From Chionoecetes opilio (lineage: Eukaryota; Arthropoda; Malacostraca; Decapoda; Majidae), in assembly GCA_016584305.1 (NCBI GenBank), contig JACEEZ010013885.1:107501-171500 (forward strand): DNA of 64,000 nt, given 5' to 3'. Shown here one piece after another: positions 12,501 to 24,612 of the stretch (position 1 is its first letter; each line of letters opens with the position of its first letter). The notes beneath the pieces are model-generated. The model had not been told where the DNA came from. It made no database searches and saw nothing but the letters and a program-made list of their open reading frames with translations. The position numbers and the translations under genes are program-made.

Positions 12501-15500
12501 TCAATTTATCATTTCATCACAGGATCAGTAATTCTGTTTGAGGATAAAAACTTTGACAACGGTGGGATTATAGCAAGACGAAGACGATCTATATCGAAGA
12601 CACGGATGTTTACCCATCAACTGGTTCCTGACCCTTATTACATCTCTCCTATTGGCGACTGTGACCTGTTTGGGTATGCGGTCACTTCAGGAAAGTTTTT
12701 ATCTAACAATATCCTGTATGTGGGTGGTGCTCCTCGAGGTGCTGACTCCTATGGCAAGGCAAGTTATGGGATTTGGTGAAATGTTATATTTTCTATTATT
12801 CATTTTTTTGGTCCCTTTAATTTATTCTTTTCAACCCATGCATTTGTGTGTTTGTGTGTGTGTATGTGTGTATTTACCTATTTATATATTTATAGGATTG
12901 AGTCAAGCTCGTAATGTCTCATCTTTTATTACCAAATGATCATATTTTTCTTTAAATTGATGTTAAATTCATATATTTACACACAAGATTTCCTGTGGTA
13001 GTGCATTGCATTGTTCTGTTGCTCTATTTGGAAAAACTGTACTTTTGTACATCCTTGTGGCCTCTTCTCTTGTAAAGATTCTTGATGATTCTCATAATTT
13101 ATTGAATTTGTTTTTGTGTTGTTTCAGGTCCTTGTGTTTGACTTCCCTGCTTCTGAGAGCACAGATTTGTTGATAATGCGGGAGTTTACAGGGACCCAGT
13201 TGGGTGAATATTTTGGAGCAGCACTAACAGCGGCAGACGTCAACGGCGACGGGCTGACTGATCTGATCGTTGGCTCGCCCATGTATTCCCTCCCTAACCA
13301 TCCAGATGTGGGCAGAATTCAGACCTATCTTAGCAGCAGCAAGGTGTGTCTTACGTTAACAGATTTAAGTGGTCCTGTATATATAAAGCTGCAAATAGTA
13401 CGTGTTTCATACAAACTTAATGATTATTGAAGTAATTTTCTTAAGTTAGCTGTCAACTTGAATTGATTTGAACCCATTTTGATAATCATAAAAAAAAGTA
13501 ATTGCCCCCACACATTCATATCTCAGTTAATATTCCTCTGTGAAGAAATCTGAAGTGTTGCTCATTTTTCATGTTGATATTTAAATGTATAATCCATTGA
13601 TGCTATTGTTTTGCCCAGGGTGTTGGCCTCAGCATCAGTCCCGAGCCTCATTATGGCAAGCCCGTCAGCCTGGCCAGGTTTGGCACGTCACTTACTTCTC
13701 CAGGCGACCTCAATTCTGATGACTATGAAGGTTTGTAAAGTAGTAGAAACATTTACTCATAACTTAAATGTGTTCCTACTTATACACACAATTTGAATGT
13801 GTTCCTTGTCTTAGTAGATATAGTTGATATATGATGATATGTCAACACAATCTTGTAGTGTTTGAAGTAATTACGTAGATACCGTGATTTATCTTTGCCT
13901 TCAGATGTTGTGGTCGGGGCGCCGTGGGAAGACGATGGAGCAGTGTACATCTTCCTGGGCTCGGCCACGGGTTTGAACCACCAGTACTCACAGCGCCTCT
14001 CTCCAGAGGACTTCTCCCCTGGCCTCAGAGGCTTTGGCATGGCAATGTCACGTGGCGTTGACATAGATGAAAATGGTTACCCAGGTATGTGAACAGTTTG
14101 TTGCTTCCATCATTCATTTATTTAATCTATCAAATCTTGTGACATTAATCCACATGGCAGCAAGAGACTGACCCAGAAATAGGAAGCAGGAAAGAGCATG
14201 ATCATAACTGCGTCAAACTTAGGCCACCCTTATAAAGGAATTCCAAGCAACAGACAATAGGAATAGTATGGATACAGGTAATTGACAATTTCAGTGTCTC
14301 TTCAGGCGAGTTTTTACTATTAATTAGTTACTTTCAGTTTATTCGGTGTTCATGTTTATTTAAAAAAAATTCTAAATCTACCATTTTGTCTTTGTACCAT
14401 TTAGACTTGGCCATTGGAAGTTTTCTGTCTGGTCATGTGCATGTGATCAAGACCCGGCCCGTGGCAGCATTGTCAGGCTCCGTCACCGTCAGCCCGCCCA
14501 ATGTGCCCTGGGAGGGAAGTGCAACCCTCAACCTCACAACTTGCCTACAGTACAAAGGACGCAGGATTCCCAGATCATCTTGTGAGTTAACTAAGTGGGG
14601 TTTATTTATATTATTTTTAGTAACAAATTCACATGTCCGGTGCGAGTGAAATTATCATGATGAGAGTGTGTTAGATGGATGACTGGGCAATACCCAAATT
14701 ATGTTTTGTTTTATTGCCAGCCTTTCGAGTGACGGTCACCCTGGACCACAACAGATCAGCCCACCGCGCCGTCTTCAGAAACAACTTGTACATCAGTAAT
14801 TTCACCGAGAGACTGATTGCCAACAGTCTGAAGCCAACATGTAGGACTGAACAAGTGACTGTCAAGGTGAGGCGCTTATCCCTAACAGAGACTAGTTCTT
14901 ACAACATTGCTCTGTGCTTTGGGCATTGTTGGTAAACGTTTTATTCAGTATCTGCCGTATCATTAACCCCTTCACGCCCAGATCTTTCCTGTGCTATATA
15001 AAATTGTTGTTGTTAGCCATAAAATTACGAAAAGTAACTAAATATACAAAATTAGTTATTCGACAAGGATACTAAATAGGTCATATCTATAAAATATTGC
15101 TTATATTCACTAAAAAATCATCTAATGGTAACCAAATTACAATGGAAATTACGTTTTGGGCCTCAAGGGGTTAAAATGCTCTGCCTGCACTTTATTATTA
15201 TTCATGGGGTGCTATGCTTAAAAGTCCCTCAGAGAAGATTTAGTATGAATTTTAATGACTGAAACTCATGCCACAAATTTAAAAGATGAACGCCGACAAT
15301 AGAATTGGAAGCGTATCATCGACCGTCAAACCTCATCGGACATTATTTGAAAATCTGACGTTAAACAGAAAGATGATGATGATTTGAATAACTTTGTGAA
15401 CTGTGTACATAAGAGTGCTTGTTGTAAAGTTAAAACCTAATGTGAAGGAAAAATGTGCCATGTGACCAATACTTTTATAATCATTGTTCCCCAGGATGAC

Positions 15501-18500
15501 AAGATACACCCAGACCTGCCCATGGAGATCAAGCTGGAATATGAACTTTTGAACAATCCTGGCTTACAACTGATCAGTGAGTTAACATTTTCTTACATTT
15601 TCACCAAGACTGGTTAAAAGCGTGAACTCATATTATTTTTAGTTTTTTACTTGTTATTGAGATACGCTCTTTGTACTAGGATAGCAAGTATAAAGGAAAT
15701 GTAATCTTGGCTGCTGTCCTGTCCCTTTGATCCATTACAGATCATTTGTCTCCTAGCCTATCAAACTTGAATATTTATAAGTTACAGAACTTAATGGATA
15801 CTATCATCTTGAAGTCATGAGATAAAAGGAATCTTATTTTTCTCCTCATCTTGCTGTAGAGAACAATGTTGAGGCAATGGATAGATAGCTGGAAGCGTAT
15901 CATCGGCCGTCTAACCTTATGATGATTATGGGAAAATCTGAGGTTAAGCAGAAAGAAAAAGAAATCCTGTTAAAGAATAAGATGTGTTGTGTTTGATGCA
16001 TGATGTTAAGGATGTTTGCTGATTTACTAATATTCCCCCCAGAGCAACCCATGACCAACCCTCGTGAGATGCACACCAACATAACTCGGGTGGGCATTTT
16101 GAAGGGCTGTGTGGAGAAGACTTGCAAGATAGATATGAAATTTGATGTAGACATTGACTTAGGGTAAGTTTATCATAGATTAGTAAAAAGATGGTAAATT
16201 ACCCATAGATAAGCATTGGTGATTTCACTGGATCTTGTAGTAAACTAGTATTTAGGGGATTGGAGGTGTTACAGGTGTGCATATACAGGTGCTCCTTAAC
16301 TGACGTAAACCTCTTCTCTTTTCTGCTTTCATTTGTTTTTTTACAGAGCAATTTATAAAACATTTTGATCATTAAATCAATGAAAGAATTATAGAAGTGG
16401 ATGGTGTATAAATGGGCATGTTACTTACTTAGTGATCTGCTTTGCTTTCAACTTTCCATCGTGAATATGGATTGCTAACATCAAATTTTGGGTTTGGGTA
16501 TGCTGGTGATACTTCAAGGATTGCAAACTTGATCTCTTGACCTTAATTTGAGATGCTGAAGACTTATGCTATGAACTAACAATGTGTTTTCTTAAGCCAA
16601 GGAAACAAACTGGTGGTGGGGCAACACACCAAGCCTGTGCTGCGGGTGGTGGTGTTTAACAGTGGAGAGCCGGTGTACCTCCCCACCATGACTGTGAAGG
16701 TAGACCTGCCCCTCACTCTCATTCTACCTCCATCACACAACTGTAAATTCTTTGATGCGGATGTAAGGACTTCACTGGAGTGCGAACTCTCCAATCTCAT
16801 CAAAAGGGACAGCACAGTAAGACATGCAATTTTAGATACCCACTATTTTTCATCAAGATGTTTGCTGAATGGTGATTTTGATTTTACATTACTTAACAAA
16901 TCTTAAGGTTCCAATTCATCATTAAGGTTTACATAAATTTGGTTTAATATTGCACACGACCATTTGGCCTCATGAGCTACCTTCAGATGACAAAGACTGA
17001 CCCCATGTAAATACAGAAAAACAGCATACGTACCTAGGCTATAGCGCATAATAATATTTATCGTGGCTATCGTGCACCAAAAGTTGTAAAAAATGGTGTA
17101 AAATTAAACTTTTTCACAGTACGTCGTCACTCATGCATGAGACAATAATTTTACGTACTCACTCCATGATTGGTCCAAGTTAGTGGGTCACCAAGCACTG
17201 TGATAGGCCGCCACCCATGCCTCCCTTCATGCCTTTATCAGTCAATGCATGTTCCCCATACCTAAATGTGATATCAATATCTCTCCCAGCAGTATATTTG
17301 TGTGCATTTGTGAAAATATAATTGAATAGATTAACGATTTTTACAATGTAGTAATACTTTTTACAGGATACTGTGGAAGTGAGTGTAGATGCAAGCCAGC
17401 TGGCAGATGGTTCCAGTAGACCTGTGATTGAGGTGGATGTTACAGGTGAAGGAAAAGAATTGAATCCGGATGACAATGAGTTGCGCCTGTCCCTCCCTCT
17501 TGAAGCCCATGCTAATATTGAACTGTATGGGTAAGTGTGCATTCTTTGTGTCTCCTTACACCAACACACTTAACGACTTAGATACCTAATTGTACCAAAG
17601 CCTGTCTAGGTAACCAGCCAGTGGTGATGTTACATTCAATAGAGTTGGATTCTCACACGTCGGCCTATAGCGCCTGTAGGCAGTGACCTCCAGGGCTTGG
17701 ATGGTAGGCTCTGGAGGTTCACTTGGAGGGCTTGGGTGATTGGCCCTCGCCCGTGGTGGCGCAGGCAGGATTTTTAAGGTTTTGCAGATAAATGTACCAA
17801 GAGAAATATGTTAACATGAACATGATTTTTTTTTCTTTCAGAGACTCAAAAGAAGAGCAGTTGTTTTATAAGCATGTGGGTGAGGACCGAATCAATGCGA
17901 CTATCAGCCCAAGATTTACTCATACCTACATAGTATGTCTGACTTTCTTTGATTTATACATGAAGAGATATATAATGCTGGCATTGATTATGAGAAGAAT
18001 ATTCTGCTGATTTATTGAGGTTTTACAGTATTGTATTACCAGATATGAATCACATTTCAACACATTATCTTTTCTTAATACTCTGCAGGTGATCAAAAAA
18101 GGACCAACACCCCTTGGTGAGGTGGATCTGAACATTGATATTCCTGTCAGCATTACTGATGGACAGAAATTGATGAGGCTGTATCCTCCCAAGGTGAGCG
18201 TTTCTCTGCATCATTTTTTGAAAAATATTGACTTGTGTAAAGAATACACCTGTCTTACATTCTCACTGAATATTTGGTTCTGTTGACATTTGCTGTCCTA
18301 ATTACAGACAAAGTTCTTGCATCAGCCATTCTATTGCAAGTTGAATGGTGGCAGTTTTGATGTTGATACTAGTGACGTTGTGAATCAAGATGCCGGCATC
18401 CTCAATGACGGCAATGATAAAAGTGGAAGTGATGACATAGAACCTCACAAGAAGTCCATGTAAGTAGTTTCTGTCATTCTGCTCTACCTTCACCACTACC

Positions 18501-19663
18501 CGCTTCCGTGGTGTAGTGGCTAGAGCGCCTAGCTATAAAGCTGCGGGCTCTGGTTCAAATCCGGGTCAGGATAGTCGGCGGCAGACCACCCAGTTGTTCA
18601 TCCTTCCTTTTCTTATTTTCGTTGGCCAGTCCCTTATGATATAATAGAAAAATTACTTTTATTACATGAAATAACATTCACATCAAGCAATTCATTGCAC
18701 CAATTTGAAATAACTTATTCACATTTCTTTAAGAAGCAATTGTCTTAACTGATGGAAACTGGAGTGTACAGTAAGGTAATTGTTACTTGTACAGAATCGT
18801 GAGTGCAGGGAAGGAAGCAGAGGAGGGCACTCAGTACTTCAACTGCTCCTCAAGCCTGGTCACGTGTGCACAACTCTCCTGTCGCATCTATAACTGGCCA
18901 CAGGACGCAGAGTCGGCAAAAATTTCTTTTGACTTGGAAATGGATCTTAGTGTCATGGGTAAGACTAATGCAGTGCAAGAAATACATTGTAGTTACTACG
19001 TACATAATAATGATTAGTGTATATACCGTAATTTATTTTATCTACTCTATTTAATTTAATTACACTTAATCTTTAGCTTTCACACATTTGGCTATCACTT
19101 TTCATAGCTATCCTGGGAGCCTCAAAATCTGTCCCCCATGACTATAGTGCATTTTTTTCCCCATTCATATTTAGACCTATAGTGCCTCTAGGCAGTTACC
19201 TCCAGGACTGGGATGATAGGCCCTGGAAATTTACTTGAGGGCTGTGATGATTGGCCCTCGCCCGTGGCGGCGCAGGCAGGCAAAATCCTGCCTGCGCCAC
19301 CACGGGTAAGGGCCATCCACTCATTCCCATTTTTATAGTGGCGCCTGTAATTAGAGGCTCATGTTGCCCCTCTGTGTCCTCCGATGCACTCGCAATCGAA
19401 GGTAGAGTTAATGGGCAGCATGTGGATGGGTAGGTCTTCTTATATACTGTTTCATCTTAATCTTCAGCCCAGTACATCGGCATCAAGGGTGGAGCAGTGT
19501 TGGTGAGCACAGCGACGGCCAGCATCCAGTCCCTCAGCTCCCAGTTGGCCTTTGTGGGAGAAAAGTAAGTAGAGAATGTTACATATTACGGTGATAAATA
19601 ATGGATACAAAACACATTAAGGACACAACAAACATCATAGAGAATGACAGTGGAGAACTGAAC

Positions 19664-19756
<93 letters not shown>

Positions 19757-20636
19757 GAGAGAGAGAGAGATGACAAAATTATAAAGGATGAAGTAAATGT
19801 GTTTATGTATGACTAGTTACTTTGTACATTTCCAGGATGTTAGTTTGTTTGTTTTATTTGGACTCCATATCGCTGCAGCATATTCTAGTATTAGCCTTAT
19901 GAATGATATAATTTCCCTTACCATCCTTGTATCTGCATGTGTGATTGGTACTCTCATATTAGCTGACAATGCTTACATATTTCTCCCTTTTTCACATTTA
20001 GATATTTTGTTTTATTACATTCTACTCTTCCTCTTTTTTTATGGATGCTCTCACATTTACAGGAAAAATTGGTCAAAAAGAAAACGAAACGATAGATGTA
20101 TTCATTGACAAGCTCTTTTCCTTGATTCTCAGGTTGGCTAGCAAAGAGGTAGTGACCTACATCCAGTCTGACACCCTGCAGGGCAAGGGCATCCCGTGGT
20201 GGATCATCCTACTGGCTGTGCTAGGCGGTCTTCTCCTCCTTGGGCTCATGGCTTATGGAATGTACAAGGTGAGTCAAAGAAGGAAAACAAACTACATGCA
20301 CCAGGTATTCCATCTGAGCTTCTTAAGTGCATTTTTGAGTCAGCAGTCTAATATGTTGTACAGTACTATTCCCTCAGACATCACCTTACTGCATATCATA
20401 AAGATGCAATGTAAGCAGTCATCACTGGTCAGCTGTAAATATAACACATTCATGAATGGAAAACAGCAGTTTGCAGTATACTGTAGATTGTGTTCTGGAT
20501 GCGCTAATATATTTTGCTCTCTCATCAGGCTGGATTCTTTGAACGTGAGAAAATGGATGAGATGAAGGCTCAGCGAGCAAACCTGATCCCCCCAAAGTCT
20601 TATGGTGCAAATAACGCTGCTCATGTGGGTGACTAG
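9578..20636 (+). CDS. Integrin alpha subunit without I domain (arthropod PS / alpha4-9-like), 22 exons
   Basis: Cell-surface receptor subunit that pairs with an integrin beta chain to bind matrix or cell ligands. Coding exons: 9578-9765, 10213-10340, 10513-10634, 10936-11080, 12011-12142, 12523-12758, 13128-13343, 13619-13730, 13905-14084, 14405-14581, 14721-14866, 15495-15576, 16043-16163, 16597-16816, 17367-17530, 17842-17932, 18089-18193, 18308-18459, 18795-18958, 19468-19564, 20133-20268, 20529-20636. They sum to 3222 nt, all junction phases agree, and the product is 1073 residues, normal for the family. Seen: signal peptide (1-22), mature start FNLEP, FG-GAP blades, calcium loops DVNGDGLTD (354-362), DLNSDDYED (419-427) and DIDENGYPD (479-487), membrane helix about 1015-1037, then KAGFFERE, a variant of the conserved GFFKR. 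A splice acceptor sits directly before the ATG, so the 5' UTR is partly in an upstream exon I cannot place. Intron 6 starts with GC. PS3-type versus alpha4/9-type is undecided. Confidence 0.95.
11188..11625 (-). pseudogene. LINE fragment (3' end) in integrin intron 4
   Basis: Reverse complement of the 3' part of the LINE at 28200-29100. It shares the coding end (HKTFYSFSSLFCPSS), the block CTTTCACTGGTAAACTCTGG, the 3' UTR containing GGGACTGGCAACCAAGCGG and the terminal GGCCAGTCCTTTGTGATG. The T run at about 11186-11195 is its poly(A) tail. It is truncated at the 5' end, as usual for LINE insertions. Confidence 0.85.
14963..15174 (-). mobile_element. piggyBac-type MITE, copy 2, in integrin intron 11
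   Basis: TTAA on both sides (14963-14966, 15171-15174). It starts CCCCTTCACGCCCAGATC and ends GGCCTCAAGGGG, so it lies in reverse orientation to copy 1. Internal sequence matches copy 1, including TTTTATAGATATGACCT and TTACTTTTCGTAATTTTATG in inverted form. Confidence 0.85.
17655..17778 (-). mobile_element. SINE fragment (crustacean-type family, body segment)
   Basis: Inverted match to the body of the SINE at 25291-25701. Shared blocks, as read on +, are GCCTATAGCGCCTGTAGGCA, GTGACCTCCAGGGCT and GGCCCTCGCCCGTGGTGGCG. The tRNA-like head is missing. It lies in an integrin intron. Confidence 0.8.
18493..18655 (+). mobile_element. tRNA-derived SINE with LINE-like 3' tail
   Basis: The head carries RNA polymerase III internal promoter boxes: TGGTGTAGTGGCTAGAGCG (A box) and an exact GGTTCAAATCC (B box), spaced as in a tRNA. 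The outer stem does not pair, so this is not a working tRNA gene. After the head come GGCAGACCACCCAGTTG and then GGCCAGTCCCTTATGAT plus an A-rich end, which resembles the 3' end of the LINE at 28200-29100 (GGCCAGTCCTTTGTGAT). Confidence 0.75.
19168..19440 (-). mobile_element. SINE body, rearranged around an inverted duplication
   Basis: Same SINE family as 25291-25701, inverted. At about 19252-19312 the segment GGCCCTCGCCCGTGGCGGCG is followed within 25 bases by its inverted partner (CCTGCCTGCGCC, CCACGGGTAAGGGCC), giving a long hairpin. The rest of the SINE body (TAATTAGAGGCTCATG, GTGTCCTCCGATGCACTCGC) follows. Confidence 0.8.
19668..19770. repeat. Compound (CT)n-(TA)n-(GA)n microsatellite
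   Basis: A CT run, a TA run and a short GA run succeed one another. The arrangement is itself palindromic and would fold into a hairpin in the integrin pre-mRNA intron. Confidence 0.9.
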
Positions 20637-21610
20637 AGGACCTCGAGCTGCTTGTACTAGTGTCTTTGTTCAAGAGTTTCATCATTCAACGTGCAGGTCA
20701 TTCAAAGTCTGCCACTGATGTTGGATAGAAAGATGTGAACAAATATTTTGGTGTTAGTCATGAAATAGTCAAGATAGTGAGGCTTCCCTTATCACAAATA
20801 TAGTTATTGAGCTTTTTATAATTTGGCGGGATCACACTTAGTGACTGTGATCACCAGATATTCAGTGAACATCATAATGATTTATGGATATGAGAACTCA
20901 AGAATCTCAAGTATCAACCCTTTCACAACTGGCAAGTATGTCAGCATTGTATGATGCACTTACCGCCTGTTGATGTGCTGCCCCATCATGTCGCATGTAC
21001 AGTAAGTACATGATAACACTCAGATAGAAGTGGCTGGCACCCTCCACATCTTTTATTTGATTGTTATTTGTGATATGTAATTTATTTTGTTGAAAACTAC
21101 ATCATAACAAATGTCTCTGGTTTGAGTGCTGTCTCAAACACTGATCAAGTCATATATATATATTTTGTTCACCTCTAATGCCAAAGATATATAAGTATTT
21201 TCTAGTATATACACTTCATGTTATGTGTGTATTAATGAAACAATTTTTTAGAATAAGGGGTCACGAGTTCTTCCACGTACAGTACAGTACGTACGTACTT
21301 CACAATGTTCTGGTTCATATCATCACCAAAATAATCATTACATAATTATTGTCACAACAGTCATTGTCACACGCATCATCATCATTCTATTCATCATCAT
21401 ATTCCACCATCAAGTGAAAGGAAAGTCAAGGGAATAGTAAATTGTTAAAAAAGAACAACGACTAGAAAAGGAAAAGATTATTGTTAACATTACAGTATAG
21501 GGTGATTATGAAGGCAGTCAGTGTAGTCAATGAAAGATATTGAGTTAATTTTACAGCAATAGAACCACTATTATCATCAGTCTAGTGTCATAAAGAAAGA
21601 AGACTTTAAT
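20637..21610 (+). other. Probable integrin 3' UTR and flank
   Basis: About 950 bases after the integrin stop without further open frames or recognised repeats. AT-rich, with some CATCAT-type short repeats near 21370-21405. The transcript end cannot be fixed, since I did not find a clear canonical poly(A) signal. Confidence 0.4.
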
Positions 21611-21619
21611 ATGATAATC

Positions 21620-22050
21620 TATATATATAAATCTCAAAATTTGTCTGTCTGTATGTTCGTTATAGACTCGGCTACAGATAGCCAAAACCCCACATGCCGC
21701 ACATATTTGGAATCCTCATGACCCAGCGGAGAACATTGGCTATGTTTCGATGGGCGTGGCCGACCCTGGTGGGCGTGGCCAGCAAAAACAACCTAAAAAC
21801 GGCTGTGGCTGCTAAACCATGCGAGATACAGACTTGACACTAGTCCAAAATTGTTAGCCGTGATCGACTTGGGGGGATGGAAGATGTTTTGAGGGGCGTG
21901 TCCGACCCCGGTGGGCGTGGCAAGCAAAAACAACCTAAAAACAGCTGTAGCGGTTAAACCGTGCGAGATAGAGACTTGACTTTGTAGTCCAAATTTGTTG
22001 GCCGTGATTGACTTGGGGGGATGGAAGAGTTTTTCTCACTTCCTTCACTA
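21620..22050. repeat. Repeat with two about 140-bp direct units
   Basis: The block GGGCGTGGCC..AGCAAAAACAACCTAAAAAC..GCGAGATA.AGACTTGAC..GACTTGGGGGGATGGAAGA occurs at about 21751-21890 and 21893-22030. The upstream CTCAAAATTTGTCTGTCTGT is typical of an interspersed element end. Class unknown. Confidence 0.65.
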
Positions 22051-22064
22051 ATTTCGACTCAAAG

Positions 22065-22068
<4 letters not shown>

Positions 22069-22133
<65 letters not shown>
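22069..22133. repeat. (TA)n microsatellite
   Basis: An uninterrupted TA run, about 32 units. Confidence 0.95.
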
Positions 22134-22136
<3 letters not shown>

Positions 22137-22315
22137 AAGTGATTTTATGTGTTATATATGTATATGTGTTGTGTGTTTATAAGAGTTTATTATAGAGTTT
22201 ATATGTGGGGGCCTGCGGCCCACATTAATGTGCGGCCCACATTATGCGTGGCCCGATGCGGGCCCACAGTGGGCCGCTAGCAGAAAGGTTGCCCAGAGGG
22301 CACCCTTTCTGCTAG

Positions 22316-23088
22316 TACAGGTTGAAGTTCCCAAACTCGGCAACCTCGGGACCAGCGCCGAGCCGAGTAATGGAATTTTCCGACTTTTAGAACGTAGATA
22401 TATTAAGGGGAAAAAAAGCATGAAATGGTCAATTTTCTCAGAAATAGTTAACACAGTGTTCTTCCGTTTCTTTTCACTTCCACCAGTAGGTGTTCCTGGA
22501 CGTTTGGGAGCCATAATACCAATAACAGACCTGTAGAAGTACAGTCACGCCACATACTTCGCGAACAGTTGGGGCGAGGCAAGCCCATCAATTTCTCAAA
22601 TCTTTTCCTTGTCTACAAATGTTCGCTCAGTCTCCTCTTGGAGACCCGCTCCACACCCCCTAAGTAGCCACACCTGTTTCAAACCTCCCGACTTTATAGC
22701 TCCCCTGATGAGTAATTATAGTTTTAAATCCCGCACCAACAGCTAATGACAATTTAACAGCTCCCTCCCTCCCTCCCTCCTTCCATTGAGCCCTTCAACT
22801 GGGTCCTTCCTCCATCAGACAGGATGAAGTAACTTTTAAAATATTTACATTCTTTGTTTTTGGAAAAAATAATGGCTATAGCAAAATATATTCGTAACAC
22901 TGAGAGCAAGGGTGTGTGTGTGTGTGTGTGTGGCCAATAATATTGTTTGGCAATATCTATAATTAAAGTATTGTTAATTTTACATTATGTATGTATATTC
23001 CTCATTGTGTGATAGTGTCAGAGAGAGAGAGAGAGAGATGGCCCCCCCGTGGGATTAACAACATCCCAGGGGAAGGAGGAGGAATGAG

Positions 23089-23123
<35 letters not shown>

Positions 23124-23774
23124 GGATGGAAGGAAGAAAGGAAGAAGAAAAAGAAGGAAGGAAGGAAATAAGGGAGGAAGGAAGGAAAGAAGGAAGGAAG
23201 GAAGAGAGGGATGGAACGAAGGAAGGATAGAAGGAAGAAAGGAAGGATGGAAGGAAGGGAAGGGAAGGGAAGAGAAGGAAGGAAGGAAGGAATGGAGAGA
23301 GAGAGATGGCGAGGGAGGGAGAGATGGCCCCCCCGTGGGATTAACACCATCCCAGGGGAAGGAATAGGAATGCATGGTCCAGGCTTTGATTGGGAAGGAA
23401 GGGGGTGGGGGATTCAAGAGAATATGAACGATAATTTATTGGAAAATACGAAAAGGAAATGGAAGGAGAGGATCCGAGGCCTGTGTGTTCGCGAAGTATG
23501 TGGAGTGACTGTACATATAGAAGTATATACTATATAGAAGTACACAAAATAACAGTGCACACAACTCTACAGTCACAACACCACTGAACAATAACAACAA
23601 ACAAGTCGGCGGGAGAAACCAAGCGGCCTAGTGTGGTGGCACCTAGCGGCCGACCCGGCAACTACGCGCCGGGTTTTGGGTGTTCTGCCGTGTTTTGGAA
23701 AATCCGGAACCATAGCCGAGTTTTGGGTGTTGCCGAGTCTTGGGATGCCGAGTTTGGGAACTTCAACCTGTACA
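22316..23774. mobile_element. Older element with inverted ends, interrupted by a TA-type MITE
   Basis: TACAGGTTGAAGTTCCCAAA near 22315 is mirrored by TTTGGGAACTTCAACCTGTA near 23754-23774. Just inside, CTCGGCAAC pairs with GTTGCCGAG. The MITE at 22542-23511 lies between them. Target duplication and family not determined. Confidence 0.5.
22540..23513 (+). mobile_element. Tc1/mariner-type MITE family M1, copy 1
   Basis: The 970-bp element at 22542-23511 has ends CAGTCACGCCACATACTTCG and the inverted CGAAGTATGTGGAGTGACTG, flanked by TA on both sides. A TA target duplication with CAGT ends is the Tc1/mariner hallmark. Inside, a (GGAA)n/(GA)n expansion (about 23025-23330) contains a duplicated block CCCCCCGTGGGATTAACA. 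No transposase is present. Copy 2 is at 43382-43921. Confidence 0.85.
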
Positions 23775-23925
23775 TGATAAGCAAAGTCATGATTTGTGGG
23801 GAGACCCACAGTAACTTTTCAACTTATACCGAGATATTCTTGAGACTTTCACAATCAATCTTCTAATTTCTCTGTTTTTTTCCCCATAAGAAACCGTCAT
23901 ATACATTTTAGTGATATAAGGAGAG

Positions 23926-24016
23926 AACGCCTTGGATAATTGTCCTCGGTAAGGAGAGAACTCCTTGGATAATTGTCCTCGGTAAGGAGAGAACTCCTTG
24001 GATAATTGTCCTCGGT
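23926..24016. repeat. Minisatellite, about 34-bp unit, three copies
   Basis: The unit contains GGAGAGAACTCCTTGGATAA followed by TTGTCCTCGGTAA. The first copy has one substitution. Confidence 0.85.
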
Positions 24017-24378
24017 GGGTTGGTAGCAAACCAGCCGAGAGAACTAGGGTGAATCTCTTTATCTTATTGAGATCATTAATGTTGTACCTGTCTTCTTAAT
24101 GATAACTTTCAATAATAAAATTGATAATATTGATAATTTGTGTTTTATTTCTTTATCACATGCAATTTGCAGGGCAGGATGGAGCTGGCTGACACAATCT
24201 TCAATAGAACATTTATAAGTCTGGTTGTTGAGCAGCGCTGGTGGAGAAAGCGCGTCTTGAAATTATTATTATATTCGCGAACACATACAGTAAAACCCTT
24301 ATAACTCGGCACGATAGGGGCTCTGGCCCTTGCCGAGTTATTCAATGTGCCGAGTTATGCAATGTCCTCCTCTGATAT

Positions 24379-24415
<37 letters not shown>

Positions 24416-24423
24416 TCAAAAGC

Positions 24424-24612
24424 CTAAAAACTACACTTACCAGTGAACGGGTAGAATGTGCTGGATTTGATATCAAACTCAGCACAAATAGCACACATGG
24501 ACGCACCTGCATCCATCCTTGTCAGTACTTTCACCTTTTCCTGCAGGCTCAGGCTCTTCAATTCCATTCCCTTCCTGCTGGAGACACCCTTGCGTGATGG
24601 AGCTGACATCTT
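24424..24612 (-). pseudogene. Tigger transposase N-terminus (CENP-B-type HTH) remnant
   Basis: Reads MSAPSRKG, SLSLQEKVKVLTRMDAGASM and CAICAEFDIKSSTFY, the start of a CENP-B-like helix-turn-helix DNA-binding domain as found at the N-terminus of Tigger/pogo transposases. About 60 codons remain before the frame is lost. It lies inside the Tigger element, whose ends bind the transposase. Confidence 0.8.

Noticed and set aside
18495..18570. A tRNA gene
   Set aside because: A and B boxes are present but the acceptor stem does not pair and a SINE tail follows, so it is a tRNA-derived SINE.
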